64,000 bases of DNA, from contig WGMB01000018.1 of NCBI GenBank assembly GCA_016125275.1, positions 186,001 to 250,000 on the forward strand, in the 5' to 3' direction. The notes below the pieces were generated by a model. That model ran no database searches and had not been told where the DNA came from. It saw nothing but the letters and a program-made list of their open reading frames with translations. A program made the translations under genes and the position numbers. The stretch comes from Acidobacteriota bacterium. Its GTDB lineage: Bacteria; Acidobacteriota; Terriglobia; Bryobacterales; UBA6623. Positions 28,725-36,925 of the stretch are shown one piece after another. How positions within the stretch are numbered: the first letter of the stretch is position 1; every line of letters begins with the position of its first letter.

Positions 28725-30270
28725 CCCGCGTCCGCCCCGCGCGTAGCCGTAAGGTCAGCGCGAACAGGCAGGCCGCCGCCCCGATGGCGGCCATCGCCAG
28801 CAGGTCGAGGTAGGAGCGGAACGAGGCGTCCAGATTGGGCAGGTAGGTTTCCAGGAACAGCCCGAAGCGGTAGTAGGTCCGGGCGACCCGCAGGCCCAGC
28901 AGCCCTTGCAGCAGCAATCCCAGCCACAGGGGGGACCGCGGCGTCCACAGCGCAGCGGCGACAAAGGCGACGGCAGCCGCCGCGGCGTTGCGCAGGAAGA
29001 AGGAGTTCAGGTACTCCTCCCGCACCACCGCGCTGAGCGAGTATTGCAGCCCCAGCGCCCAAAACAGGGCGGCGTAGACGAGTAGAAACGTCAGGACGGC
29101 CAGCAGGCGGCGCATCCACGGCGCGTCGATGCGGAACAGCGCCAGCCCGGCCATCCCCAGCAGCGCCATGGCGATCGTCGAGGAGACCGTCAGCCGCCCG
29201 ATCCGCTCCGAAGCGGCGGTCGAGCCGGGGTCGGGTAGGAGTTGGCGCATCAGAGCTTGCTGCTGATCGGAGCGAGCGCGCAGCTCGGCGTTCTGCTGGT
29301 CCGTCAGGTCGAGTAGCAGCTCCAGAGGCCGTCCTTCGGCCAAGGCCGGCAGCGGCAAACCCAGCAAGGCGGCCAGAGTGGGCGCTACGTCGAGCTGCGA
29401 AGCCTGGACGGCGTCGAGCGGCTGGCCGCCGCTGTGGACGCCCTTGCCGGCCAGCACGAACGGCACGGTCGTGACCTCCGGCTCGGTTCCGCCGTGGCCG
29501 CCTTGTCCGCGGTGGTCGATGTGCCCGTGGTCCGAAGTGATCAGAAAGGTGGTTTCGCCGTCGTCGAGAGCGCCGATGATACGGCTGACGCAGGCGTCGG
29601 CGGCTTGGACGACCTCGGCGTAGAGCTCACTCCGGCCGCCGAAGTCGTGCCCGGCGGCGTCCGGCGCGGTGACGCCCGCGACGAGCAGCCCGCTGCTCTG
29701 CTGCTGGAGAAACGGGACCATCGCGTCGCAGACCTGCTTTTGCCACTCGAGGATCGGGCCGGCGTCGCGCGTCGGGGAGGCGTGCAGCTCCTTGTCGAAC
29801 TCCTGCACGGCGTCGATTTGGTCGGGAAAAGCCCGGGCCCAGGAGGAGTCGCCGGCGACCGCCGTGTGGACGCCGGTCGCGCGCGCTGCCGAGAAAAGAG
29901 ACGGAATCGGCGGCGGCTGGTGCGCGCCGTTGGTCATCACGCCATGGACCTCGGGGCGTGCGCCGGTGACGAGGGTTGCGCGGGCGGGCCGCGAGAGCGA
30001 GGGCAGGATCGTGGTGAGCGTGCCGCCGAAGCCTCGGCGCTCGAGCTCCTGGAGCGAACGCATGTCACGAGCGGCGTCCACGCGGACGCCGTCGAGCACG
30101 ATCAGCACGGCGCGGCGCGTCAACGGCTCGCCGCCAGGTAGGTTCGCACTGCTGTGGTAGGGGGAGCGGTGTTGGCTGACGGTCTTCCAGGCCGAGTCGG
30201 CCACCACGACGGCCGTCACGCCGAGGGCCAGCAACACGGCGGCCAGTTTGCCGGACTTTTTGGGCGTCAA
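28717..30270 (-). CDS. Membrane-anchored alkaline-phosphatase-superfamily phosphodiesterase/phosphotransferase
   Basis: Protein of 517 residues with an N-terminal membrane anchor (LAAVLLALGVTAVVVA), an extracytoplasmic catalytic domain (about 45-350) and a C-terminal membrane domain of about five to six helices. The catalytic domain has VLIVLDGVRVDAARD (metal Asp), the nucleophile region SLSRPARATLVTGARPEVHG, and ITSDHGHIDHRGQGGHGG, the pattern of type I phosphodiesterase/nucleotide pyrophosphatase and of GPI ethanolamine-phosphate transferases. A role in transferring a phospho-alcohol group to an envelope lipid or glycan is possible. The start is TTG 30270 with no ribosome site; GTG at residue 12 is an alternative. 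Confidence 0.8.
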   Translation of the reverse strand: MTPKKSGKLAAVLLALGVTAVVVADSAWKTVSQHRSPYHSSANLPGGEPLTRRAVLIVLDGVRVDAARDMRSLQELERRGFGGTLTTILPSLSRPARATLVTGARPEVHGVMTNGAHQPPPIPSLFSAARATGVHTAVAGDSSWARAFPDQIDAVQEFDKELHASPTRDAGPILEWQKQVCDAMVPFLQQQSSGLLVAGVTAPDAAGHDFGGRSELYAEVVQAADACVSRIIGALDDGETTFLITSDHGHIDHRGQGGHGGTEPEVTTVPFVLAGKGVHSGGQPLDAVQASQLDVAPTLAALLGLPLPALAEGRPLELLLDLTDQQNAELRARSDQQQALMRQLLPDPGSTAASERIGRLTVSSTIAMALLGMAGLALFRIDAPWMRRLLAVLTFLLVYAALFWALGLQYSLSAVVREEYLNSFFLRNAAAAAVAFVAAALWTPRSPLWLGLLLQGLLGLRVARTYYRFGLFLETYLPNLDASFRSYLDLLAMAAIGAAACLFALTLRLRAGRTRVS

Positions 30271-30284
30271 ATGCCGAGTTTAGC

Positions 30285-30446
30285 TCACGCGAACAGCGCC
30301 TTGGCGTGGACCAAGGCGTGCGAGAGCCAGCCGGCGTCGAAGCCCGTTGCGCCTTGCAGCGGCGCGCTGGGGGCGAAAACCACGGCGACAGCGAGGGCCG
30401 TCAGCGGCAGCAGGGAGGAGAGGAGAATCTTACGGGCGAGGCGCAT
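30285..30446 (-). CDS. Small putative secreted or membrane peptide, 53 aa
   Basis: An ATG-started frame of 53 codons runs on the minus strand and ends 14 bases before the phosphodiesterase start. It begins MRLARKILLSSLLPLTALA, continues VAVVFAPSAPLQG, and so has a positively charged start, a hydrophobic core and a possible cleavage site, leaving a tail of about 20 residues (ATGFDAGWLSHALVHAKALF). No family recognised. Support is the signal-like sequence and the operon-like position; there is no clear ribosome site, so it could be a chance frame. Confidence 0.4.
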   Translation of the reverse strand: MRLARKILLSSLLPLTALAVAVVFAPSAPLQGATGFDAGWLSHALVHAKALFA

Positions 30447-30605
30447 GGCTCGTTGCTTACTTGCTTAATAGGACGTACGCGCCGCGCGTTTGGTTTGTTG
30501 CCATTTTTTCTTTCGCGCGATGAAACGGTCTGCGGCTTTGGTGCGAATCTATCCCTAGATCGCGCGGCGCTCTTCGGGGGCGCCGCCCAGAGGGTTGGGG
30601 ATTTG

Positions 30606-31532
30606 GTGCGGCTGCTGATTCTGTCGGCGGGTCTTTGGCTCTTCGCGACGCAGGGCGGCGCGCAGGTGCAGCCGCTCGGGCAAAGCTATTCGGGGTCGGA
30701 AGCGTGCCGGGCTTGCCATCCCGACGTCTGGCGGACATTTCCGCGCAATCCCCACTTCCAGTCCGTCGCTCGCGAGGCGCCGCCCGAGGTCAACGGCTGC
30801 GAGGGCTGCCACGGCCCCGGCGGCCTGCACGTGGCGGGAGCGGGGGACAAGACGAAGATCGTGCGCTTCCCCGAGCTGCGCCCGGCGGCCGTGCTCGAAA
30901 CCTGCCTGGGGTGCCACTCCGACGACTTCGGCAAGATGCAGATCCGTCGCTCGGCGCACTCGACCGGGGAGGTGAGCTGCATCTCGTGCCACACGATTCA
31001 CGGGGAATCGGAGGTCAGCCCGCTTTTGGCGAAGGAGGAGCGCGAGACCTGCTACGGCTGCCACCTGGAGGTGCGGGCGCAGTTCGAGCTGCCATTCAAG
31101 CATCGAGTCAACGAAGGCGCGGTGCGGTGTTCGGATTGCCACAACCCCCACGGGTCGCCGACGGCGACCTGGGGCGACGCACACTCCTCGCGGCTGGTGC
31201 GGCCGGCCTTCGGCAATGACATCGCCTGCACGCGCTGCCACACCGACAAGCGCGGGCCGTTCGTGCACGAGCATCCGCCGGTTCGAGTAGACGGCTGCTC
31301 GTCGTGCCACAGCGTCCACGGCAGCACCAATCCGCGGCTGCTGGCGCGGCCGGCCGCCTTCAGCCTGTGCCTGGAGTGCCACAACGGCGCCACGGACTTC
31401 GGGACCCGGCTGGAGGGCGTTCCGAACCCCAGCCCGGGCTTCCACAACCTGGCCGATCCGCGCTTTCAGAACTGCGTGGTCTGCCATTCCCGGATCCACG
31501 GCTCGAACAGCGACGCGCTGTTCCGGAGATGA
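30606..31532 (+). CDS. Exported decaheme c-type cytochrome (MtrA/DmsE-like)
   Basis: Periplasmic or barrel-embedded multiheme cytochrome of 308 residues. The signal peptide is RLLILSAGLWLFATQGGAQ. Ten heme-binding CxxCH motifs occur in order: CRACH, CEGCH, CLGCH, CISCH, CYGCH, CSDCH, CTRCH, CSSCH, CLECH, CVVCH. Length and heme number match the MtrA/PioA/DmsE family that carries electrons across the outer membrane inside a barrel partner. GTG 30606 is used; TTG 30603 is equally possible. The barrel gene follows directly, its alternative first ATG overlapping this stop (ATGA), so the pair is surely cotranscribed. Confidence 0.93.
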   Translation: MRLLILSAGLWLFATQGGAQVQPLGQSYSGSEACRACHPDVWRTFPRNPHFQSVAREAPPEVNGCEGCHGPGGLHVAGAGDKTKIVRFPELRPAAVLETCLGCHSDDFGKMQIRRSAHSTGEVSCISCHTIHGESEVSPLLAKEERETCYGCHLEVRAQFELPFKHRVNEGAVRCSDCHNPHGSPTATWGDAHSSRLVRPAFGNDIACTRCHTDKRGPFVHEHPPVRVDGCSSCHSVHGSTNPRLLARPAAFSLCLECHNGATDFGTRLEGVPNPSPGFHNLADPRFQNCVVCHSRIHGSNSDALFRR

Positions 31533-31537
31533 GGGGC

Positions 31538-33577
31538 ATGACGAAGCGGCCGATGGTCGAGCGACTCGGACTCTTCGCGCTGGTGCTGGCGGGAGTCTGC
31601 GGGGCTCAGCCCGTCGTGACGCCGACGCCGCAGCGGCCGGACCAGATTCGCACGCCGGGAGGCTACCTGGTCTCGTCCTCGGTCGAGGCCGGCTATCGCT
31701 TCGCGGACGTTGCCGGCAACCGCGACGTGTATCGCTCGGCGGTGAACTACGGCAACGGGATGCGCGTGTTCGAGGCGCAGATGCGGGTGTTCCGCGAGGA
31801 CGGCCGGGGCGCGCTGCTCGATGAGCTTCAGTTTCGGAGCGTGGGCGCGACATCAGACCCGTACCAGTTCTCTACCGTGAAGGCGGAGAAGTTCGGGCTG
31901 TATCGCTATGACATGCGGCTGAGCGTGAATCGCTACTGGAACCAGTTGCCGGCGCTGTGGGCGGGCGAACGCGGCGTGCAGGCCGAACGACTGTGGCAGA
32001 CTCACGACCTGACCCTGCGGCCGGGCTCCCGGGCGGAGATCCTGCTGGGCTACGACCGGAACTCCCAGACCGGGCCCGGGTTTATGACCGAGGGGATTCC
32101 GGACACCGTCGGCGCCTTCGACCGCGCGAATTTCCTACGCTTCCGCACGGACCTGCGCCGCCGCAACAACAACTACCGCGCCGGGGTGAACCTGCGCGCG
32201 GCGGGCCTGGCGTTGACCGCCATCCAGTCGCTCGACAACTACAAGGAAGACACGCTGTATGCCGACGCCGGCGGCATCGGCGGGGGGCTGCAGAACGTGC
32301 AGGCGGTGACCAGCGCCGAGAGGCACGAGCCGATCCACGGCAACACGCCGGTGACGACGCTCGCGCTGCGCAGCGAAAAGGAGCGCCGGATCAACGTGCA
32401 AGGGCGCTTCGTCTACTCCCACGGGGCCCGCAACGCGGCGCTGCGGGAGGACGTGGCGGCGTTTGACCCGACGCGGAACCTCTCGACGCTGCGGCAGACC
32501 TTTATCGTGGGCGACGCCAGCCGGGCGCAGACGACGGGCGAGGGGACGGTGACGCTGTTGCCGTCGGTACGCTGGACGGTAACGAACACGACCGCCCTGA
32601 ACTCGACGCGCATCCGCGGTGGGGCGAGCTTTCTGGAGATCAGCGCCTTCCGGAATCAGTATGTCGATCTCAACGATCTCGACATTCGCCACGTCACCAA
32701 CGCGACTGAGGCCAACTTTCGTCCGGTCCAGGCTGTCAGCTTGTACGCGGCGTATCGCTATTCGGACCGTCGCATCGGGACGCGCGGGGCGCTGGAGTTT
32801 CCCGAGTTCTCCTTCGAGGAGGAGCTGCGGCAGGTCGACAACCACGTCCATGCAGGGGCCGGGGGCGTTCGCTGGACGCCCGGCAAGCGGCTCCGCGCGT
32901 CGTTCGATTTCGAGGTTGGCCGCGCGGACCGGCCGCTGGCGCCCACAAGCAGCCGCAACTATCACAACGAATCCGGACGATTGCAGTGGCGGCGGGAGGG
33001 CTGGACGGTCACGGGGTTCTTCGGCAGGCGCATCAACAACAACCCGTCGGTCCTGACGGCCTACTCCTCGCAGAGCCGGCGCGGCGGCTTCCACGCCTCC
33101 TTCGCGCCGCCGGAGGGGCGCTGGACGCTCGACGGGGGCTACAGTTGGACGCACCTGGACACAGCCGCGGGCGTCTTCAACCTGTTCGAGTCCCAGCAGG
33201 AGAACCCTTCGCCGGCGAGGGCCTACTACACCAGCAACCTGCACACGGCGAACTTGGCTGGACGCTTCAAACCGAGTGACCGGGTGACGCTGTACCTGGG
33301 ATACTCGCTGGCCAAGGACACCGGCGATGGCCGCCCGAGCCTCTCTTTCGACAACGGCGTGACGCCCACCTACCCGAGCTTCGCCGTGGACGGCTCGAGC
33401 TTCTTCGTGAGCTTCCCGCTGACCTGGCAGTCGCCGCAGGCCCGCCTGACGCTGCGGCTGAACGAGCAGTTGGAGTGGAACGCGGGGTGGCAGTACTACG
33501 GCTACGGCGAGCGCTTCAGCGGGTTGCAGAACTACCACGCCCACACGGGCTATTCGAGCTTCCGCTGGACCTTCTAA
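31538..33577 (+). CDS. MtrB/PioB-like outer-membrane beta-barrel partner of the decaheme cytochrome
   Basis: Large outer-membrane barrel of 679 residues. ATG 31538 has GGAG nine bases upstream; ATG 31529 and 31553 are alternatives. A signal peptide (LGLFALVLAGVCGAQ) is followed by many amphipathic strands rich in aromatic residues (for example GYRFADVAGNRDVYRSAVNYG) and the terminal strand ends in SSFRWTF with the C-terminal Phe used by the barrel-assembly machinery. Its position right after a decaheme cytochrome makes it an MtrB-type sheath. I see no CxxCH in it and no extracellular MtrC-type cytochrome nearby, so the outer partner, if any, is elsewhere. It is not a TonB-dependent receptor: no plug is visible. 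Confidence 0.85.
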   Translation: MTKRPMVERLGLFALVLAGVCGAQPVVTPTPQRPDQIRTPGGYLVSSSVEAGYRFADVAGNRDVYRSAVNYGNGMRVFEAQMRVFREDGRGALLDELQFRSVGATSDPYQFSTVKAEKFGLYRYDMRLSVNRYWNQLPALWAGERGVQAERLWQTHDLTLRPGSRAEILLGYDRNSQTGPGFMTEGIPDTVGAFDRANFLRFRTDLRRRNNNYRAGVNLRAAGLALTAIQSLDNYKEDTLYADAGGIGGGLQNVQAVTSAERHEPIHGNTPVTTLALRSEKERRINVQGRFVYSHGARNAALREDVAAFDPTRNLSTLRQTFIVGDASRAQTTGEGTVTLLPSVRWTVTNTTALNSTRIRGGASFLEISAFRNQYVDLNDLDIRHVTNATEANFRPVQAVSLYAAYRYSDRRIGTRGALEFPEFSFEEELRQVDNHVHAGAGGVRWTPGKRLRASFDFEVGRADRPLAPTSSRNYHNESGRLQWRREGWTVTGFFGRRINNNPSVLTAYSSQSRRGGFHASFAPPEGRWTLDGGYSWTHLDTAAGVFNLFESQQENPSPARAYYTSNLHTANLAGRFKPSDRVTLYLGYSLAKDTGDGRPSLSFDNGVTPTYPSFAVDGSSFFVSFPLTWQSPQARLTLRLNEQLEWNAGWQYYGYGERFSGLQNYHAHTGYSSFRWTF

Positions 33578-33634
33578 GCCGGCGTCCGATCCAGTACAGA
33601 CTTCACGGCGAACCTGCCGCAAGATGACCGTACG

Positions 33635-34615
33635 ATGAGGCTGTTGCTCTTCCTTCTCGGCGCGACCGTCGCTTTGGCGCAGAGCCCGGAAACGGCCGTG
33701 CTCGGCGGCCCCTGCGAGCCGGAAGCGCGCGAAGATGTGGGCAGAATCCAGGCTTGGCACGCGAGGGTGTCCGCCTACTCGGCCGCCGAGCGGCGCGGGG
33801 ATCTCGACGCCGCGATCGTGGAAGCCAAGGCTGTGGTGCGCGGGCTCTGCTCCAACGAGCACTGGTGGCTGAAGCTGGCCGAGACCCAGGTCCGGGCCGG
33901 ACGCGAGCAGGAGGCCGTGGAAACCCTGGCCGCCTACTACGCGCGGGGCGCCAACGGGGTGGATCGCCGCTTGCGCGACCCGGAGTCGCCGCTCTATCGG
34001 CTGAAGGACTCCGCGGCGTTTCAGACGTCGGAGCTGGCGGCGTCGTTGGCCGCCGATCGCCGGGCCTTGGAGCAGCGGCGCGAGAAGGCGCAGCGCCGCG
34101 TGAGGCTGGACCCGGGGGCTGTGCGGGAACCTTACATCGCCGTCGGGGCCTGTCCGGGGGAGTGCTGCCGCTACGGGTCGTGGTCGGTCCAGCAGGATGT
34201 GGTTCTGTACGACTCCACGAGGATGGCTCGGACCGTCGGTGAAGCCAAGCAGGGCAGCCGCGTGGAGGCCTTGACCGGCGTGGTGCGGTTGCGCCCCATC
34301 CCGGTGCTGGTCCGTGCGCCGCCGCCGGACCACCCGGAGGTCGCCGAAGGAGAGCTGGCGTACCTGCTGGACTATCTGGGTGAAGGATACGGACGCATCT
34401 ACGTGGGCGAGGGACGCATCGTGGACGGGCCGATCCTGTCCGTCCACGAGCACTGCCCGTTCCCGGGCCCGGACTGCTGGGGAGAGGTCGTCGACCCCAA
34501 AGACGCCGGCCGCCAACGAGACGGTGTGTGGTGGGTGAAAGTGAAGACGGCCGACGGCGTGACCGGCTGGACCCAGGAGGTCGACAAGTTCGGCGACATC
34601 TCGGGCTGCGGCTGA
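33635..34615 (+). CDS. Exported protein of unknown function with SH3-like region
   Basis: Secreted 326-residue protein, no family recognised. A signal peptide (RLLLFLLGATVALAQ) is followed by a helical region with a tetratricopeptide-like look (DLDAAIVEAKAVVRGL, WWLKLAETQVRAGREQEAVETLAAYY; residues 50-115), a cysteine pair region CPGECCRYGSW near 170, then a beta-rich part with an SH3-like ending (DGVWWVKVKTADGVTGWTQ). It follows the porin-cytochrome pair after 57 bases on the same strand and may belong to that operon, but there is no evidence that it binds heme. Confidence 0.75.
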   Translation: MRLLLFLLGATVALAQSPETAVLGGPCEPEAREDVGRIQAWHARVSAYSAAERRGDLDAAIVEAKAVVRGLCSNEHWWLKLAETQVRAGREQEAVETLAAYYARGANGVDRRLRDPESPLYRLKDSAAFQTSELAASLAADRRALEQRREKAQRRVRLDPGAVREPYIAVGACPGECCRYGSWSVQQDVVLYDSTRMARTVGEAKQGSRVEALTGVVRLRPIPVLVRAPPPDHPEVAEGELAYLLDYLGEGYGRIYVGEGRIVDGPILSVHEHCPFPGPDCWGEVVDPKDAGRQRDGVWWVKVKTADGVTGWTQEVDKFGDISGCG

Positions 34616-34629
34616 GACCGCCCGCGACT

Positions 34630-35583
34630 CTAGTGGGGCGGCTCGCTGGCGAGCGCGATCAGCGTGGCCAGCACGGTGGCTTGCTGTTCCTCGGTCATGG
34701 TGAGGTAGCGATGAGCGCCTTGCTTGCCGGGCGTGAAGCGCGAGTAGCCCTGAGCGTCAATGGAGATCGTTCCCGCCGGCGACAGGCCGAAGTAGGCGCG
34801 GTCGGGCCGGACGGCGTAGAGAACCGAGGTGAGATCCCAGCTCGGCCGGTCGTACGGCATCTTCATGTAGGCTCTGTAGCCGGCTACGACCGGATGGTGC
34901 GCGACGTAGGCGAAGTCCTTCTCGATGCTGGTGGCGGGAAACAGCAGGGCGCGGCCGATCTCGAACCCGCTGGCCACGATCGGCGTCGGCCACAGGGCGA
35001 ACAGCGAGCGAGAGGCTTCCAGATCGATCTTGATGTTGTACTCGGCCAGGGTCGGCGGGAAGGCGCCGCCCATCAGAGACAGCAACTTGACCTTGCGGCG
35101 GACGAGCTCGCGGTCAGGCTCGGAAGCGATCAGACGCGCCAAGTTGGTGCTGAAGCCGACCTGCACGATCGTCACGGAACCGTCGGGCTGGGCGGCGAGG
35201 GTCTTGCGCAACAAGTCCACGGCGTCCGGCGCGGAGGCGCCGTCGGTGAGGTCGCGCGGGAAGAGATCCGGGTGGTCGGCGACCGAGCCGAGGTACTTGC
35301 CTTCCTCCTGCGTCTTGCCGTCCCGCACGGCGCCGATCGGGACCGAGCCGCGCTTGTAGAAGGTGTTGATGGCGTCCACAAACGGGGCGGCCTTGGGGTG
35401 ATCCTTGGTCAGCGTGACGGCCAGCAGGCGGCACTCGCCGCGGGACTCCAGCGAGTGGATCATCGCCAGCGCCAAGGCGTCGTCGATGTCGTTGCCCATG
35501 TCGGTGTCGAAGATCAGGCCGACCGGCTCGGCCCCGGCGGCGAGGGTCAGGGCCAGGCTGAGCAAAAGGAGGCGGCGCTTCAC
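34630..35583 (-). CDS. Exported inosine/uridine-type nucleoside hydrolase
   Basis: Nucleoside hydrolase family enzyme of 317 residues that would split the N-glycosidic bond of ribonucleosides. GTG 35583 is the start, with GGAGG seven bases upstream; the frame extends further upstream only through the preceding gene. The calcium-site motif is FDTDMGNDIDDALAL (D26, D28, D32, D34, D35 region), a variant of the classic DTDPGxDDA. Later landmarks are VGFSTNLARLI, SLMGGAF and AEYNIKIDLEA. A signal peptide (KRRLLLLSLALTLAAGA) places it outside the cytoplasm, which is less common for this family. Overlaps the upstream gene by four bases (GTGA). Confidence 0.88.
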   Translation of the reverse strand: MKRRLLLLSLALTLAAGAEPVGLIFDTDMGNDIDDALALAMIHSLESRGECRLLAVTLTKDHPKAAPFVDAINTFYKRGSVPIGAVRDGKTQEEGKYLGSVADHPDLFPRDLTDGASAPDAVDLLRKTLAAQPDGSVTIVQVGFSTNLARLIASEPDRELVRRKVKLLSLMGGAFPPTLAEYNIKIDLEASRSLFALWPTPIVASGFEIGRALLFPATSIEKDFAYVAHHPVVAGYRAYMKMPYDRPSWDLTSVLYAVRPDRAYFGLSPAGTISIDAQGYSRFTPGKQGAHRYLTMTEEQQATVLATLIALASEPPH

Positions 35584-36128
35584 TGCGAGGCCTCCGTGGA
35601 ACCCGGAATCTGCAGGCCGTCGAGCATCTCGGTCATGTCCTGGTAGTAGACGCTGAGGGCGTCGGCGCCCATGATGGTGAAGAACTCGTAGGAGCCCTTC
35701 TCGTCGCCGTGCGCGAGGCCGTAGAAGACCACGCGCTTCTTGTCCTGGCTCTGCACTTCCACCTGCACGCACAGGTAGTCCACGCCGTTCACCCGCCGCT
35801 GCTCCTCGAACAGCAGCTTGGGCTCGGGATCGAGCTTGGTGAGGCGGGCCAGCAGATCCTCTTTCATCGTCTCCGGCTTGGCGGGCTGGTCCGAGACCAC
35901 CAGGCGAGCCTGCGCCAGTCCGGTCTTGTAGACGAACACGACGGTGTCTTCGCGGTCCGAGCGAACCCAGGTCCAGTCCGTGGGGTCGACCCACACGGTG
36001 GCGCCGCCCGGCGCCTGGTGCGGTTGGATGGCCGCGGCGCTGCGCATGCGATTGGGAAGCTCGTCTTCGGCCGCCAGAGGGGCGCTGAGCGCCGCCAGCG
36101 CGACGAGGCTGCTATAGACGAATCTCAT
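35580..36128 (-). CDS. Exported hypothetical protein
   Basis: Secreted 182-residue protein with no recognised family. ATG 36128 opens a signal peptide (RFVYSSLVALAALSAPLAAE); ATG 36152 (MAKYSKSAMRF) is an alternative start with a plausible ribosome site. The mature part has one alpha/beta domain with WVDPTDWTWVRSD and RRVNGVDYLCVQVEVQ, ending with a helix YYQDMTEMLDGLQI, a pattern seen in small lipid- or surface-binding proteins (PsbP/Mog1-like), but this is only a resemblance. It overlaps MOSC by 17 bases upstream and the nucleoside hydrolase by four downstream. Confidence 0.72.
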   Translation of the reverse strand: MRFVYSSLVALAALSAPLAAEDELPNRMRSAAAIQPHQAPGGATVWVDPTDWTWVRSDREDTVVFVYKTGLAQARLVVSDQPAKPETMKEDLLARLTKLDPEPKLLFEEQRRVNGVDYLCVQVEVQSQDKKRVVFYGLAHGDEKGSYEFFTIMGADALSVYYQDMTEMLDGLQIPGSTEASQ

Positions 36129-36894
36129 CGCCGATTTGGAGTACTTTGCCATTCTCGGAGTCCGGGATGCGGGTGTTGAGCGTGAGCCGAAAGAAGTGAT
36201 CGAAGCGGGAAGGCTCGGCCCAATCGGGCAGGGTGGCGCGCCGCTTCTCTGCAAACAGTTTGGCAAAACCAGGGGGCTCGGGGGCGCCCGTGCGCGAGTT
36301 GCGCGTGGGGACGGTGCAGCGCGCGCAGGGGTTGACGCCTTCCAGGCAGACGTCGCCCACGGTGAACGGCACGGTCCGGCCGGCCGGACCGAACAGGCGG
36401 TCTTCCCAGAACGCCGGGACGCCTTCGATCTCCAGATTGGATCGAAAGCGCCGGCGGGTCTCTTCGAGCTCGAGGGCGAACCACTCGGCGACGGTTTCGA
36501 GCGTGGCGCGGCTTACCAGCGTCGGGCCCGAAGCGTCGGTGTCGTCGGGAAAACCCGCGCGGCGATGCTCCAGATGGACCGGCGCGCCGAACTGCTCGGA
36601 GAACCAGCGCTCGGCCTGCCGGGCCTGTCCCGGCAGCCGCGCTTCGAGCGAGGACCGGCCGTTTTGGACCGAAAGCTCGCTGAACGCGAAATCAAAACGG
36701 CTCCGCAGCCGCAGGATCTTCTCTCCGAGCAGCTTGCCATTGACGGCGCGCCCCTCGGCGTCAGCCAGACGGAACTCCCGGTCGTGTTCGAGACCGGCTC
36801 CCCCTAGCACGCGCGCCTCCTCGGTCTCCACCGGATCGAGGGCTTTGACCGGAAAGATGCGAATCCGCGCCAACCTGGGCGTCATAGAGCCCAT
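36112..36894 (-). CDS. MOSC domain protein (YcbX-like)
   Basis: Cytosolic 260-residue protein with an N-terminal MOSC beta-barrel domain (about 5-110, ARIRIFPVKALDPVE) and a C-terminal MOSC domain (about 115-260). The conserved cysteine lies in GDVCLEGVNPCARCTVPTR. Members of this group bind molybdenum cofactor or transfer sulfur; YcbX and mARC reduce N-hydroxylated compounds. Unlike E. coli YcbX there is no C-terminal ferredoxin domain, so an external reductase would be needed. First gene of a minus-strand run with the two exported proteins downstream. Confidence 0.88.
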   Translation of the reverse strand: MGSMTPRLARIRIFPVKALDPVETEEARVLGGAGLEHDREFRLADAEGRAVNGKLLGEKILRLRSRFDFAFSELSVQNGRSSLEARLPGQARQAERWFSEQFGAPVHLEHRRAGFPDDTDASGPTLVSRATLETVAEWFALELEETRRRFRSNLEIEGVPAFWEDRLFGPAGRTVPFTVGDVCLEGVNPCARCTVPTRNSRTGAPEPPGFAKLFAEKRRATLPDWAEPSRFDHFFRLTLNTRIPDSENGKVLQIGDEIRL

Positions 36895-36925
36895 CTTGTC
36901 ACACAGGCCGCCGCGCGGGAGACGC

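Noticed and set aside
31538-33577. Barrel gene as a TonB-dependent receptor
   Set aside because: No plug domain or TonB-type N-terminal region; position after a decaheme cytochrome fits an MtrB-type sheath better.
32135-34516. A 793-codon antisense frame over the barrel gene
   Set aside because: It opposes a clear outer-membrane protein and an exported protein and shows only arginine-rich shadow sequence.
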